Assembly (NCBI RefSeq): GCF_002215215.1
Contig: NZ_CP018632.1
Span: forward strand, 5,080,501-5,144,500
Source: Granulosicoccus antarcticus IMCC3135
GTDB taxonomy: Bacteria; Pseudomonadota; Gammaproteobacteria; Granulosicoccales; Granulosicoccaceae
DNA length: 64,000 bases
Direction: 5' to 3'
Below the pieces are notes generated by a model, which was not told the origin of the DNA, searched no databases, and saw only the letters and a program-made list of their open reading frames with translations. A program made the translations under genes and the position numbers. Positions 24,785 through 34,748 of the stretch are shown in pieces; position 1 is the stretch's first letter; every line of letters begins with the position of its first letter.

Positions 24785-27484
24785 ATGATAACTATCCAGA
24801 CTCGATTTCATTCTCGGCCTAGATGGTGGGCCATTTTCAAAGTCCTGATTGCTTCCGCCTTCTTTATTACCGCCGATAATACGCTGGCTCAAGACCAGGC
24901 ATCCACAGTTGTGCCACACGATAGCTGGATGCAACTGGTGATTCCGGCAGATACGGCAGGACAAACAGTCGAACAACTATTCGCTGACGATCTGGATGCA
25001 GATTCATACAATCAAGATGGGGGCTGGGTTGTATTCACCTACGACCCGACAGAGAATGTTTACGACAATCCGGGGCTAAGCGGCACAATACCGCCAGGCA
25101 CAGGATTCTGGATGCTTCAGGTCACAGGCGTCGAAGTATCAATAGATGTCCCACTATCGTTGCCAACTCCAACAATAACGACATCCCTGCCTTGTATTGC
25201 AGCTGGAGGATGCTTCGCAAAGACACTATTATCGGGACCGAGCGTTACCAGCTGGAATCTACTTGGCTCACCATTCAAACGATTTCAGCCATTAGCGGGA
25301 CTCTTGGTCGGTAATGAGACTGCAGGAGGCCCGTGCTTTGAGGGCTGCAGTCTACAGGAGGCTGAAACAGAGAACTTATCATCAGCAGCTTTGTGGCACT
25401 ACGATTCAGAAAAAGAGAGCTATGTAGAATATGATCAAAGCTCTGGATTGGTACCGTGGCGAGGTTTTTGGATGGCAGCGCTTGAAGGTAGCAGTACAGG
25501 GACGACCAGACTCTACTTTCAAAATGTAATAGACCTTTATCAATTAGTCGCAAGCCCCACTGATTTTCTTACCAATACCCAAACCGAAGTTCGATTTCAA
25601 ATGCGCCTGTTACCCGGTGCTGAATTGCCTGGAAACGTTGCGCAATTATTTCGGACGACTGATGGCGTACCCTTCGGACAAGCATTGTGTACACTTAAGG
25701 ACGATGGAGCGCTGGATAACGGTGATGATCTTGCAGGAGACAAAGTCTACAGTTGTCTTTCACCGTTCATCGAATCATCTGAATCTACAGTTAATCTTGT
25801 AGTATCTGCGGAGATTGATGGTAATTTCAGCCCTGTTGCATCTATCGATTTGAACGCAATAGATCCGATAACCGATGAAGAAGCATCAATCGTAATCAGT
25901 GCCCAATCCTCAGCGCAACAGATTTGGAAGACCGAACTCGCTCAAGTCGGTGATACCGTGGCCGCTCGCGAGACTGCATCTGAAATTATCGCAAACCTGC
26001 CTGGAGTTCTTGATTCTGGAGTCGCAGAAGATGATACGACTATCTGGATAACCTACGAATCAGGTCTTACTACAGGCTTGATGCTGAACCCGGAAGGTAC
26101 TCGCGGATCGCAAGAAGATCGAGACTTCTACTCTACAACCGTAAATGTAGAAACCATTTCACCTGCAGTATTCGATCGACTCGACCCGCACGGTGAGCTC
26201 ACTCAGGGGCCGCTGGATGTGTATGCTGAGGAAACGGGGGAGAAGGTGGTAGGAAGCAGTCGAGTGCTTATCTGGGATGCATACAACTCTCAGTTCGCAC
26301 CTTTTGATGAAGGCCCTGATTTACGAACTCTATTTGAAGGCACCCAATGTCCGTTGTTTGATGTCAACTATCTTATTGACTCTCAAGCTACCGTAGACTC
26401 AGTTCGGCAATTCAATAAGTACGGCACTATCATACTGATCACACACGGAGCAGTAGACAAGGATGGGCAGGTAGTATTTCTAACCAGAGAGAACACTGGC
26501 GTATTTTCAATCATCGGCCATTCCATAGACTTACTGCTAGGTCGAATCTCCATCATGGGAGACGTGTACGCAATCAGACCAAGCTTTATTACATCCCTAC
26601 CCGGAAATTCTCCAGGCGCAATCATATACAACGGCTCATGCAGCAGTTCAGCCAACAGCTCGATGGCTGATGCTTTCGTCAGCGAGGGCGCTAGTAGCTA
26701 CTACGGGTATACACGCACAGTGAATTCCCCTTATGCCCAGAATGCCGCCAATCAACTCTTCGACAACCTAGTCAAGTCACTAGATACGACAGGCGATGCA
26801 TTCGCACCCGTCACACCAAAAATTGATCCAGTTACACCTTTTGCTACTTTTACGCTGACCAGCGATCCGACTACCAGTTATACCGGTGAGCTGACGAATG
26901 GCGAATTCGAGACGGGAGATCTGACAGGCTGGACTACTGAGGGAGATGGCCGGAGCATTGTCAATCTAGGCGAGTTCAGCCCACCCGGAGGCAATTTCAT
27001 GGGCATAATTTCTACTGGCCTGGGATTTACCACAAGCTCCGGGTCGTTGGCACAGAACTTTTGCCTTGCAGCTGACGCCACTGAGCTAACGTTTGATTGG
27101 AACTTCAATTCAGAAGAATTCGTAGAGTGGTGTGGACCTGAACATCCGTTCGACGATCCCTTCACAGTGGAAATGCTGACTGATTCAGGTACAGAGTTAT
27201 TGCTTTCCGAGACGATCGACACACTGTGCTCCACCGTCACGGCAAATTCGTTGGCTTTTGATGTCAGCGGGCCAGCTTGTGAAGTTTCTGAAGGCGTTGG
27301 CTTTGGCACGGGTGGCAATGATTGCACGGTCTACGGGACTGGGAATCTGATCCAAACAATAGACATCACCGCAATCGCAGCAAACAATGTTGGCAAGGGA
27401 GTAACATTGCGTTTCAGGAACTTTGATGAAGGCGATAGCCAGTATGACAGTGCAGTTCTAATCGACAATGTCAAGATCCGTTAA
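24785..27484 (+). CDS. Secreted protein: N-terminal two-lobed module plus caspase/CHAT-like domain
   Basis: About 899 residues from ATG 24785 (a GTG at 24773 is also open). The signal peptide ends near TLAQ, about residue 36. The two-lobed module follows at about 45-246: WMQLVIP, WVVFTYDP, GTGFWMLQVTG, the pair CIAAGGC, WNLLGSPF, CSLQEAE and LVPWRGFW. A beta-rich spacer leads to a region with ILITHG (His about 554) and NGSCSSS (Cys about 619). A His-Gly and a Cys 65 residues apart after a hydrophobic strand is how clan CD peptidases and CHAT domains look. The C-terminal 180 residues resemble a carbohydrate-binding or choice-of-anchor beta domain (NGEFETGDLTGW at its start, LIDNVKI at its end). 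Protease function is inferred from the dyad only. Confidence 0.72.
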   Translation: MITIQTRFHSRPRWWAIFKVLIASAFFITADNTLAQDQASTVVPHDSWMQLVIPADTAGQTVEQLFADDLDADSYNQDGGWVVFTYDPTENVYDNPGLSGTIPPGTGFWMLQVTGVEVSIDVPLSLPTPTITTSLPCIAAGGCFAKTLLSGPSVTSWNLLGSPFKRFQPLAGLLVGNETAGGPCFEGCSLQEAETENLSSAALWHYDSEKESYVEYDQSSGLVPWRGFWMAALEGSSTGTTRLYFQNVIDLYQLVASPTDFLTNTQTEVRFQMRLLPGAELPGNVAQLFRTTDGVPFGQALCTLKDDGALDNGDDLAGDKVYSCLSPFIESSESTVNLVVSAEIDGNFSPVASIDLNAIDPITDEEASIVISAQSSAQQIWKTELAQVGDTVAARETASEIIANLPGVLDSGVAEDDTTIWITYESGLTTGLMLNPEGTRGSQEDRDFYSTTVNVETISPAVFDRLDPHGELTQGPLDVYAEETGEKVVGSSRVLIWDAYNSQFAPFDEGPDLRTLFEGTQCPLFDVNYLIDSQATVDSVRQFNKYGTIILITHGAVDKDGQVVFLTRENTGVFSIIGHSIDLLLGRISIMGDVYAIRPSFITSLPGNSPGAIIYNGSCSSSANSSMADAFVSEGASSYYGYTRTVNSPYAQNAANQLFDNLVKSLDTTGDAFAPVTPKIDPVTPFATFTLTSDPTTSYTGELTNGEFETGDLTGWTTEGDGRSIVNLGEFSPPGGNFMGIISTGLGFTTSSGSLAQNFCLAADATELTFDWNFNSEEFVEWCGPEHPFDDPFTVEMLTDSGTELLLSETIDTLCSTVTANSLAFDVSGPACEVSEGVGFGTGGNDCTVYGTGNLIQTIDITAIAANNVGKGVTLRFRNFDEGDSQYDSAVLIDNVKIR

Positions 27485-27509
27485 GCTGTTCCAATCGAGT
27501 AAGTGCTAA

Positions 27510-27977
27510 ATGTGGAACAAATTGACTTTACTGACCAGCCTTGTCAGTGCTTCGCTAGTCCTTCTCATCAACTCCGCGTGCTCAGAACCATCAAATTCGA
27601 TACAAGTAAGATTGCACAATAAAGGACAAACTCACCAACTCGATGCTTCTTCGCGGACAATCTTACAAACTATTGCACAAATTGAAACAAGCCTTATATC
27701 AGCCGATAGCGTTCTTCGTCTGGCGGTAGATAAGCATTTCATCAATCGCATTATAAATGAACAAAGCGCACTTGAGATTCTCTATCCGACAATACGAGAA
27801 TTCGAAACAGCATTCAACGGTAAGTGGTTAACACTAGATCGCATTCTGGTTCCACTAAATGGTGAGTTCGCAGATAACGTTACTACAATATTCCATGGAA
27901 CTCGTAACTACACATCAGGACCGTTAAGTCACCAACGCCCTCTTCCACTTTCCGTAACTGAAGGCCTGCTGCTCTGA
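27510..27977 (+). CDS. Small secreted protein downstream of the caspase-like gene
   Basis: A 155-residue protein with an N-terminal hydrophobic segment ending at INSAC, which could be a poor lipobox or an ordinary signal peptide. The mature part is helical and polar with no recognisable motif. It starts 25 bases after the caspase-like gene on the same strand and is probably co-transcribed. A role as partner or inhibitor of that protein is a guess from position. No family recognised. Confidence 0.6.
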   Translation: MWNKLTLLTSLVSASLVLLINSACSEPSNSIQVRLHNKGQTHQLDASSRTILQTIAQIETSLISADSVLRLAVDKHFINRIINEQSALEILYPTIREFETAFNGKWLTLDRILVPLNGEFADNVTTIFHGTRNYTSGPLSHQRPLPLSVTEGLLL

Positions 27978-27986
27978 TTCTCTTGA

Positions 27987-28017
27987 CGCGCCTACACGGT
28001 AAATGCAGGCACGTTTT
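27987..28017. terminator. Weak terminator-like hairpin between convergent genes
   Basis: Arms CGCGCCT and AGGCACG (one mismatch) enclose a 13-base loop and are followed by TTTT. It sits between the plus-strand small protein and the minus-strand FN3 protein. Confidence 0.3.
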
Positions 28018-28098
28018 ACTGGTTAATCAGTCGGTAGACCTTAGGATACTAACTATGCATTTCCAAACCGAGCCATCCATGGCAGTCACAACATGAAA

Positions 28099-29799
28099 TT
28101 AACGACTTAGAAACTCATCATTGACAACAATAAAATTACCGACATCTGACAGACTTACTCTCAACATCCGATCATTATCCCCAGACTCTCTATCAACAAC
28201 AAATAATTGAATCTCGTCGAAATCGTCTGGCAGTCTTACTTGTCTTGCTGAGGCCTCGTTCACTTTAGGCCATATGGCCAATACTTCGTCACTAGAGACC
28301 AGCACTAAAATCTCAGCACTGTCATTCAGCAACCAGACTGTAGAACTACTATCAGCCTCAGAACCAGCCGAGAGCACCGAATCTATCAGATCACTGCTCG
28401 GAGTCGTCAAAGTGGCATCAGATGAAACGGATAAAGAGGCCGTTGAAAAATTGCCCCGAGCATCGAAAGCAACTAAATGATAATTATGCTCACCCGAGAG
28501 TGCCGCTTGATCAAGAAAAATCTGGTTTGAGGAAGTACCAATGTAAACGCTATCCCGATAGATATTATAACCAGCGACTCCCTCATCGTCTGCTCCCTCT
28601 GCCCACGTCAACAATACAGCAGGAAGCCCTTCTACCTGACGCAAGAGTATCGCAGGTGGAGGTGTCGGCTTGGCGTAGTCGGGTTGTGATGCCGCATCAC
28701 TGGCAATACTGATCAAGGATCCAGAAATAAGGGAATAATTTCCATTACCATCGAACGCAGAGACCGCATACTGATAAACACTGCCACTAGTTACCTGAAC
28801 GTCACTGTAAGAGGCATCTTCAACGGTATCCAGATAAATCCCATTTCTGTAAATATCATACCCTAAGACATTTCCACTACTCCCAGCCTCCCAATAGAAT
28901 GCAATCTCATCGGGTGACTCGATTGAAATCTCAAGACCAATCGGTGTAGAGATGGATTCAGCCGAATTATTGTTTGAGTTAGGAGATTCCGACTCAACAA
29001 TATCCGGGCTTTCATCGGGTGCTTCTGGCGTAGCCGGTATCACTGGCGTAGCCGGTATCACTGGCGTAGCCGGTATCACTGGCGTAGCCGGTACCTCTGG
29101 CGTAGCCGGTACCTCTGGCGTAGCCGGTACCTCTGGCGTAGCCGGTACCTCTGGTGTAGCCGGTACCTCTGGTGTAGCCGGTACCTCTGGTGTAGCCGGT
29201 ACCTCTGGTGTAGCCGATACCTCTGGTGTAGCCGGTACTGTTGGTACCTCTGACTGCTGGATAATCACATTGAAAAAGACAGCTTCCGTTCTTTGATCAA
29301 AACGACCAACCTCAGCGACTGCTAGCTCCACTCTCCGGTTGCCAGCTGCGGCCTGCCCATCGGCCATTATGATTAGCCGCCGCACCGAATCATTACCACT
29401 CAATTCGAATAAAACGCCATCAATAGCTATACTGCCTGAATCACTACCGTTGAGAACCCACACAATATCATCGTTATTTGCGTCAGCTGCGACGGAACAA
29501 ACATCGGGAAGAGCCTGCGTCAGCGATTTACCGGCCTCCAATACTTGGCTTGCTTCTAAGGTAGTATTTCCTGAATAAACAGGGGCTTGAGCTGAGATAG
29601 TGTTGTTGCCACTACCTCCTGGTGCTGGTGGCGGTGCAAACGGCCCAGAAGGCTCACTTTCGGTCCCACACACTGCGGCCTGAAGATTGATTACAGGCAC
29701 AGATGCAAAAATTAAAATAGCCAGTGCAGAGTAGAGCTTACTTCTCGGAAAACTTCTGCTCACATCACTGATGTGAGCTTGGCGACGGTCCTTTCTCAT
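28099..29799 (-). CDS. Secreted fibronectin type III protein with a PATPEV repeat linker
   Basis: A 566-residue exoprotein starting at ATG 29799 with AGGA nine bases upstream. The signal peptide is near residues 22-41. The N-terminal domain contains [16 protein letters not shown] linker of about 13 six-residue repeats (PATPEV, drifting to PATPVI) follows. Two fibronectin type III domains come next, each with a YDIYRNG or YNIYRDS strand and a Y-x-x-x-AFDxxGN strand. The C-terminal domain ([12 protein letters not shown]) resembles the N-terminal one ([22 protein letters not shown]), as if the protein began and ended with the same fold. It probably spans or decorates the extracellular matrix. 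No catalytic motif is visible. Confidence 0.75.
   Translation of the reverse strand: MRKDRRQAHISDVSRSFPRSKLYSALAILIFASVPVINLQAAVCGTESEPSGPFAPPPAPGGSGNNTISAQAPVYSGNTTLEASQVLEAGKSLTQALPDVCSVAADANNDDIVWVLNGSDSGSIAIDGVLFELSGNDSVRRLIIMADGQAAAGNRRVELAVAEVGRFDQRTEAVFFNVIIQQSEVPTVPATPEVSATPEVPATPEVPATPEVPATPEVPATPEVPATPEVPATPEVPATPVIPATPVIPATPVIPATPEAPDESPDIVESESPNSNNNSAESISTPIGLEISIESPDEIAFYWEAGSSGNVLGYDIYRNGIYLDTVEDASYSDVQVTSGSVYQYAVSAFDGNGNYSLISGSLISIASDAASQPDYAKPTPPPAILLRQVEGLPAVLLTWAEGADDEGVAGYNIYRDSVYIGTSSNQIFLDQAALSGEHNYHLVAFDARGNFSTASLSVSSDATLTTPSSDLIDSVLSAGSEADSSSTVWLLNDSAEILVLVSSDEVLAIWPKVNEASARQVRLPDDFDEIQLFVVDRESGDNDRMLRVSLSDVGNFIVVNDEFLSR
29024..29246. repeat. 18-bp tandem repeat array within a secreted protein gene
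   Basis: About 12-13 head-to-tail copies of an 18-base unit (plus-strand form GGCGTAGCCGGTACCTCT with small variants) encode PATPEV or PATPVI on the minus strand. Two sub-types occur in blocks (GGTATCACT and GGTACCTCT, and GGCGTA and GGTGTA), so the array expanded in stages. Every unit is a multiple of three, so copy-number change alters linker length without breaking the frame. Confidence 0.92.
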
Positions 29800-29994
29800 C
29801 TAACTATTCCTACATACCCTGCCGAATGGCGTTCTCCACGTAAAGTAACATCTAATCGTCAAGACGGTCAAAATGAAAATGCGGTTTAAGCAACCATTTC
29901 ACACTTTAATTTTTATACAGGCCTGACACTCCACAGTGAGCTCAGAATAGTGCTGCCGCACGGCCTGACATCTGAAGCAACAGACCTGAATACG

Positions 29995-30558
29995 TTAGTT
30001 ACCAGGCGCTGCGGGAGGACTGAATTCGTCTGAGGTAGAGCGATTAGGATCACTAGGCCCCCCTGGAAAATCAAGCGGTGGCGGCCCACCTAAACGACCT
30101 GGACCTCGCTCCTCCTTTGGAATAAAATATTTCGCAGCATCAGTGACCGGATAGCTTTGAGGTACTGCAAGCGGAACACCCACTGACCCCTTATCCAGAA
30201 CTTTTTCATCAGGCGCAGAGGTTGACGAATTTGACACTGCAACATCGTCAGAATTCAGCACAGATGGTTGCAGCTCTTGTTCTGAGTCCGTTACTGTGGA
30301 AAATGGCGAAGTGATCAAGGAAGCATCCGCTCCCGAAGATTCGCTACCTTTCACCGGAGACTTGGGATTTTCAGCAACCGCAGGGTTCAGCCTCTGTGTT
30401 TCAATCGACGATTGAGCTTCAACTTTATTCAGTGGAGCATCGATGGCAATTGCTTCAATATCCACCCCCAAATCATGATCCTTCTCCCCTCCGACGAGGG
30501 CCCACCAGAAACCAGCCACAACAAAGGCCAAGACGGCGACTACAACTCCTAGCTTCAT
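29995..30558 (-). CDS. Single-pass membrane-anchored protein with a Pro/Ser-rich extracytoplasmic part
   Basis: I chose ATG at 30558 because GGAG lies five bases upstream, giving 187 residues; the longer frame from 30642 is probably not used. Residues 3-22 are one hydrophobic helix ending in a Trp-Trp pair. The remainder is hydrophilic and Ser/Pro/Asp-rich, ending with the low-complexity segment GRLGGPPPLDFPGG. No enzyme motif is visible. It lies 94 bases downstream of the GH16 gene on the same strand and upstream of the FN3 gene, so it may be part of the same secreted-protein unit. Function unknown. Confidence 0.65.
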   Translation of the reverse strand: MKLGVVVAVLAFVVAGFWWALVGGEKDHDLGVDIEAIAIDAPLNKVEAQSSIETQRLNPAVAENPKSPVKGSESSGADASLITSPFSTVTDSEQELQPSVLNSDDVAVSNSSTSAPDEKVLDKGSVGVPLAVPQSYPVTDAAKYFIPKEERGPGRLGGPPPLDFPGGPSDPNRSTSDEFSPPAAPGN

Positions 30559-30652
30559 GCTCGCTCCATTAATCAAGTAATACAATATTATGCAATTACA
30601 CTCTAGACCCCAGTAAAAAATACTCGGGAACACCTCGAACATGAACCCCTAC

Positions 30653-33067
30653 TCAGAGTACCGGTTTTTGCTGATACACCCTAACGTAGTCGATAATATA
30701 GTCCGCAGGTAGCTTTTGTTGATCTACAGGCTGAGTGTTGAATGACCCTCCCACTGCGAGATTTATAAGTACATACATGACCTGATACGCAACTGATGAA
30801 TCTCTGTAAGTGTGTTTTAGCTCTCCATCCACATACCAGGAAATGCTCTCATCGGTCCATTGCACTCCAAAAGTATGAAAATTATCACCAAAACCTTCTT
30901 CCTCACTCCCGCCCGTTGAGCGGAAGCTATTCTGAACAGAGACGCCATCGTCATTACGCCGATGATAGCTGTGGATTACCTCGCCAGGATTTTCGCCCAG
31001 AATTTCCATGATATCAATCTCGGGCTGCCGTCCAACGTAGTAGCGATTCAGTAACCAGAATGCCGGCCATAGCCCATCCCCAACTGGTATCTGTGCCTTG
31101 ATTTCAGCGTAGCCGTGCGTAAATTTGAACGAATCCCATGAGGTGATGATTCCAGATGTGTATTGCTTCTGGAAGTACCCTTCCTGAAAATAACTTGCAG
31201 GTTTGTTCGCCCAATAAGGGTCATTTCTGGGATATGCCGGTGGAGCTGTGTTGAGCGGAGTCTCTTCTCCTGCAATAGCACCACGTATCGTCAGATTACC
31301 GTTGGCCACTGTAAAGGGCGAATAGCCAGAGTTTGCATCTATCCCTAGAGCGTCTACGTAGTACTGCTCTTCCTTGTTAATCGTCAGGAAAGGCCCCCAG
31401 ATAAAACGTGTGTTCCACTTGGAAGCATCCAGACTTGCACCATTAAACTCATCGGAAAAAACCAATTCGTACTCATCCAGATCCAAAGGTACAGACATGT
31501 CTTTGGAATAAGCTCGAATGTAATCAATCTCGAATACTGCAGGAAATACCGTTGAACTATCCGGAGCCTGCGGCCATGAGCCACCCACGGCCAAATTAGC
31601 AATCAGGTACATTGCCTGATTGGCAATCTTGTATTCACTTCGATCGATGCGCCGGGTTTCCAATCCGTCTACATACCAGATTATCTGTGCCGGATCCCAC
31701 GACATGGAATACACATGAAAATCACGAGAAAAATCTGGACCTATAGTCTGGAAACTGGGAGTTCTGATTGCCTTCCAACCCGCCGGCACATCAAAGTAGT
31801 GGTAGGTATGATAAACCTCGTTGACATTCTGACCCAGAAATTCCATCACATCGATTTCGGGGACGTCTTCCACGTAGTGAGATGGCAATAACCAGAATGC
31901 AGGCCACAGACCTTTACCCGCAGGTACTTTCGCTCGTGTCTCTACATAACCGTGCGTGAATTTAAATGACTCATAGGAATTCAACAAACCCGACAAATAG
32001 TTGACATTGCTTTCAACGTATGGAGGATCACCTGCTTGGGGTGCACGGTATTCCAGATGCCGATCCCACACAGGGTCATCAGGATCAGGCATTGCTGGGG
32101 CAGCCCCTACTTCACTGGTCGCCGACGCCGTTATTTTCAATGTCCCTTCAGGTGTGAAGGAAAAGGGGTCATAGTTACTTCCAGCATGCATCCCCAAGGA
32201 GTCTATATAAACCTGTTCTTCCTGGTTGATAATCAGATACGGCCCCCATAGAAGACCCGTATTCCATTTATTGCTATCCAGCACCGGTCCATCAAATTCA
32301 TCACTGAATTCCAGCCGATACTGGGAAAGGTCTGGAATCTGACTTGGCGGCATCATCACTGGAACTTCCAATCGTGCGCCAATACCTTCAGCTCCCGGCA
32401 AAACAGCCACCCAAAATCCGGTCCAGGGCTGCGTCGTCATTCCTTCTGTTACAGTGTCGTAGCTGCCGGTTTCGTCAGTGTAGCTATATATACTGCTGAA
32501 CATGATGTCGGCTGCATAGGCCTCAGTCAATGTGCATCCTGCATTGCAAGCACCAGAGTCCGAAATCACTCTTAAACCTGAGATGTCCAACTCTGTTTCT
32601 CGAGGAAAACCGATCATGTTCCAAGCAACAGGGAGCCCTGCGATGGGCTTGAGTCCAACGACACTACAGCCAACAATAGAACTGCACCCCCGAACCTGGC
32701 GCGAGACCGGCGAATCCAGAGTTGCAGGCAACGTCAAGTTGACTGGAGAGCCTGTTGCCTGTATGAACCAATAGCCCTTTCCAGGCTCGAGTATCGTCTG
32801 GCGAGTCAACTCTACGTAGCCAAAGTCTCCCGTAGCCGGCAGTATCTCCCATCCAAACAACACCCAGGTCTTTGAGTAATCGTCTATGGAAAGATCATCG
32901 CCGAACAGGGATGCAATCGAACCCTCACTACCAGGATCTAACGGCAAACTGATCAAAGTCCAGCTGTCATCCTCGACAGTGTAAGCCGGGCTAGCGCTAG
33001 CCAGGTTCGAATAGCTGGATACTATGAAAATTACTGATAAAAACAACCAGGCTGACAACTTTCTCAT
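30653..33067 (-). CDS. Secreted tandem GH16 glycosidase with N-terminal two-lobed module
   Basis: 804 residues from ATG 33067 (an upstream in-frame TTG adds three codons). The signal peptide ends near SASA, about residue 27. The two-lobed module is at about 33-243: WTLISLP, WVLFGWE, GKGYWFIQATG, the pair CSSIVGC, WNMIGFP, CTLTEAY and TQPWTGFW. Two GH16 domains follow. The first starts LEFSDEFDGPVLD and has the catalytic motif EIDVME (E404, D406, E409). The second starts LVFSDEFNGASLD and has EIDIME (E683, D685, E688). Both keep the nucleophile and acid/base Glu of the E-x-D-x-x-E signature. GH16 enzymes cleave beta-1,3/1,4-linked glycans such as laminarin, lichenan, agar, or succinoglycan. 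Here trimming of the exopolysaccharide itself or degradation of an algal glucan are both possible. Confidence 0.92.
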   Translation of the reverse strand: MRKLSAWLFLSVIFIVSSYSNLASASPAYTVEDDSWTLISLPLDPGSEGSIASLFGDDLSIDDYSKTWVLFGWEILPATGDFGYVELTRQTILEPGKGYWFIQATGSPVNLTLPATLDSPVSRQVRGCSSIVGCSVVGLKPIAGLPVAWNMIGFPRETELDISGLRVISDSGACNAGCTLTEAYAADIMFSSIYSYTDETGSYDTVTEGMTTQPWTGFWVAVLPGAEGIGARLEVPVMMPPSQIPDLSQYRLEFSDEFDGPVLDSNKWNTGLLWGPYLIINQEEQVYIDSLGMHAGSNYDPFSFTPEGTLKITASATSEVGAAPAMPDPDDPVWDRHLEYRAPQAGDPPYVESNVNYLSGLLNSYESFKFTHGYVETRAKVPAGKGLWPAFWLLPSHYVEDVPEIDVMEFLGQNVNEVYHTYHYFDVPAGWKAIRTPSFQTIGPDFSRDFHVYSMSWDPAQIIWYVDGLETRRIDRSEYKIANQAMYLIANLAVGGSWPQAPDSSTVFPAVFEIDYIRAYSKDMSVPLDLDEYELVFSDEFNGASLDASKWNTRFIWGPFLTINKEEQYYVDALGIDANSGYSPFTVANGNLTIRGAIAGEETPLNTAPPAYPRNDPYWANKPASYFQEGYFQKQYTSGIITSWDSFKFTHGYAEIKAQIPVGDGLWPAFWLLNRYYVGRQPEIDIMEILGENPGEVIHSYHRRNDDGVSVQNSFRSTGGSEEEGFGDNFHTFGVQWTDESISWYVDGELKHTYRDSSVAYQVMYVLINLAVGGSFNTQPVDQQKLPADYIIDYVRVYQQKPVL

Positions 33068-33462
33068 GATAAACAATACGTCTTTATAGAAGTAACTGCG
33101 GCATAGACCTCACCGCTATTTGATTTGTAACAAGTTGCAACTAATGACCAAGAAATACTCATCTATGAATGCTCTAAAGATGGGTTTGAAGCAGCTAGTG
33201 AAGCGCTCATCATCTGCAAAAGTATCAGCGATACCCGACAAATTGTACTTGTTCTGTGAAACTAAAATTCAGGCAATTTTACAGAAACAGCTGCATCTAA
33301 CTAAAAATACAGGCGCCTGTCACAGGACAAAAATGCGATCCAACACGTGATGCCCTCAAAGAGGCTCGCAATGTGACTTGCAACACACAATTCCGGTCTG
33401 CAGAAATTATTGAACAAGCTTAATTGCCGTTGAAAAGCAACAATCACCTTTGAGTTGAAACA
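33068..33462. other. Intergenic region between the GH16 gene and the nucleotidyltransferase gene
   Basis: These bases divide the divergent GH16 and nucleotidyltransferase genes and must hold both promoters. A 76-codon plus-strand frame at 33120-33350 has no ribosome binding site and no protein-like composition. I see no hairpin or repeat of note. Confidence 0.3.
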
Positions 33463-34668
33463 GTGCCTCAAGCAAGCAACCATTCCAACATCCTACTGAG
33501 CGAGATTCTCAGAACATCTGAGAAGCATCGACTTCAGCCGACGCTGTGCGACTCGCGCATTGATTGGTCAAGCTTCCTGCAGGCTTCCGGCGATCGCCTG
33601 TTAACGCCCATCATAGCTAGAAAGATATGCACCCCGGAACTATCGTCATTCATTCCTGATGACGTAGTCGGTGCCTTGCAAATGATCCGCGACTACAACC
33701 TGACGAGGAATCAACGCCTGATTGAAACATTCGTGCGGATAGCCAGCGTCTTGAATCAGGGAAATATCCGTCCACTACCCTTGAAAGGCACCAGCCTTCT
33801 ACTGTACGGAATATACCCCGATCAGGCGGACCGCATAGTTAGCGATATCGATATCCTGATCCAGCCCAGCGAAGTGAAAAAAGCCTTACAGATACTTAAA
33901 CAACATGATTTCGTTCAACGAAGCAATCCGTTTTTAGGCGATAAGGGACACTGGGACGATCGATTTGAAACAATCGACATAGATGATTTTCGGCACAAAC
34001 CAAGCGAGCAAAACTATCACTTGCCGCCAATAAAGGAACATCAGGATGCTGAATTTTATATAGAAATCCACACCCGTCCTTGCAAGGGACACGGTTCAAT
34101 GGAAATGGAACTGACTAGATTGGCCGCTAATTCGACTGCGCTGGATTCAAAAAACGGCAGCTTGTTTCGCCGACCCGGATTAAGTTTCACACTGATGCAC
34201 ACAGCCCATCATATGTTGATACAAGACCGCCTGATGTACCTGGGGCTGACAGATCACCGACATTTACTGGATATCCATCACCTGATGGGACACATTGTGG
34301 ATAGCGGGGAAACCGCGGAACTCCAGGAGATGGCAGAATCAACGCATTTCAATGATTTATCCACTTTCGCGTTGTGGCAATGCCAACAAACACTGGATGT
34401 TGCTTATCAGTTTGACTTTAAAACCTCCCAAACAGGGAAGCAATGGATAGTCAACTTTACCGCAATTACAAAAAACAATGCCCTGCAACGGTTCAGGCGC
34501 GCGTGGTCAGCCATTAACACTACAATCACAAAATTTTTTAGCATAAAAGCGCTGCGGCACGCCTTCGGAGACATGCCAGTGACCAAGTCATTGCCACTTT
34601 ACACGCGCTATCAATGTCAACGAGCTGTACATGCTGTAACGCTAGCCGTCAAAAGAAAACGCGGCTGA
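33463..34668 (+). CDS. Nucleotidyltransferase family protein (NTP_transf_5 type)
   Basis: A 401-residue cytoplasmic protein from GTG 33463. The motif LPLKGTSLLLYG followed by RIVSDIDILI matches the G-S and D-x-D metal-binding signature of the uncharacterised nucleotidyltransferase family PF14907. The C-terminal part contains His-rich segments (FTLMHTAHHMLIQDR and DHRHLLDIHHL), also typical. Members of this family recur beside PqqD-like and HPr-kinase-like genes in EPS and peptide-modification clusters, though their substrate is not established to my knowledge. Here it converges on the small Tat-like peptide gene (80 bases between their ends), with the PqqD-HprK fusion beyond it. That neighbourhood suggests a shared role in modifying or tailoring a peptide or a glycan carrier. 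Confidence 0.82.
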   Translation: MPQASNHSNILLSEILRTSEKHRLQPTLCDSRIDWSSFLQASGDRLLTPIIARKICTPELSSFIPDDVVGALQMIRDYNLTRNQRLIETFVRIASVLNQGNIRPLPLKGTSLLLYGIYPDQADRIVSDIDILIQPSEVKKALQILKQHDFVQRSNPFLGDKGHWDDRFETIDIDDFRHKPSEQNYHLPPIKEHQDAEFYIEIHTRPCKGHGSMEMELTRLAANSTALDSKNGSLFRRPGLSFTLMHTAHHMLIQDRLMYLGLTDHRHLLDIHHLMGHIVDSGETAELQEMAESTHFNDLSTFALWQCQQTLDVAYQFDFKTSQTGKQWIVNFTAITKNNALQRFRRAWSAINTTITKFFSIKALRHAFGDMPVTKSLPLYTRYQCQRAVHAVTLAVKRKRG

Positions 34669-34748
34669 ACAACTACCGCGACTTCGGAACCATCACCTGG
34701 CTACTAAAGAGTGAGCCTTCGTAGAAAGATTGAAATGTGACAGTCTAA

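Noticed and set aside
29024-29246. Possible CRISPR-like array
   Set aside because: Units are head to tail with no spacers and encode an in-frame peptide repeat.
28952-29296. Plus-strand 114-codon frame with VAGTSG repeats
   Set aside because: It is the antisense shadow of the 18-bp repeat array in the FN3 gene; the minus strand has signal peptide, domains and ribosome binding site.
18000-33100. Exosortase/PEP-CTERM or sortase-anchoring system
   Set aside because: No exosortase and no PEP-CTERM or LPXTG-type tail on the secreted proteins; the shared module is internal or terminal without a sorting signal.
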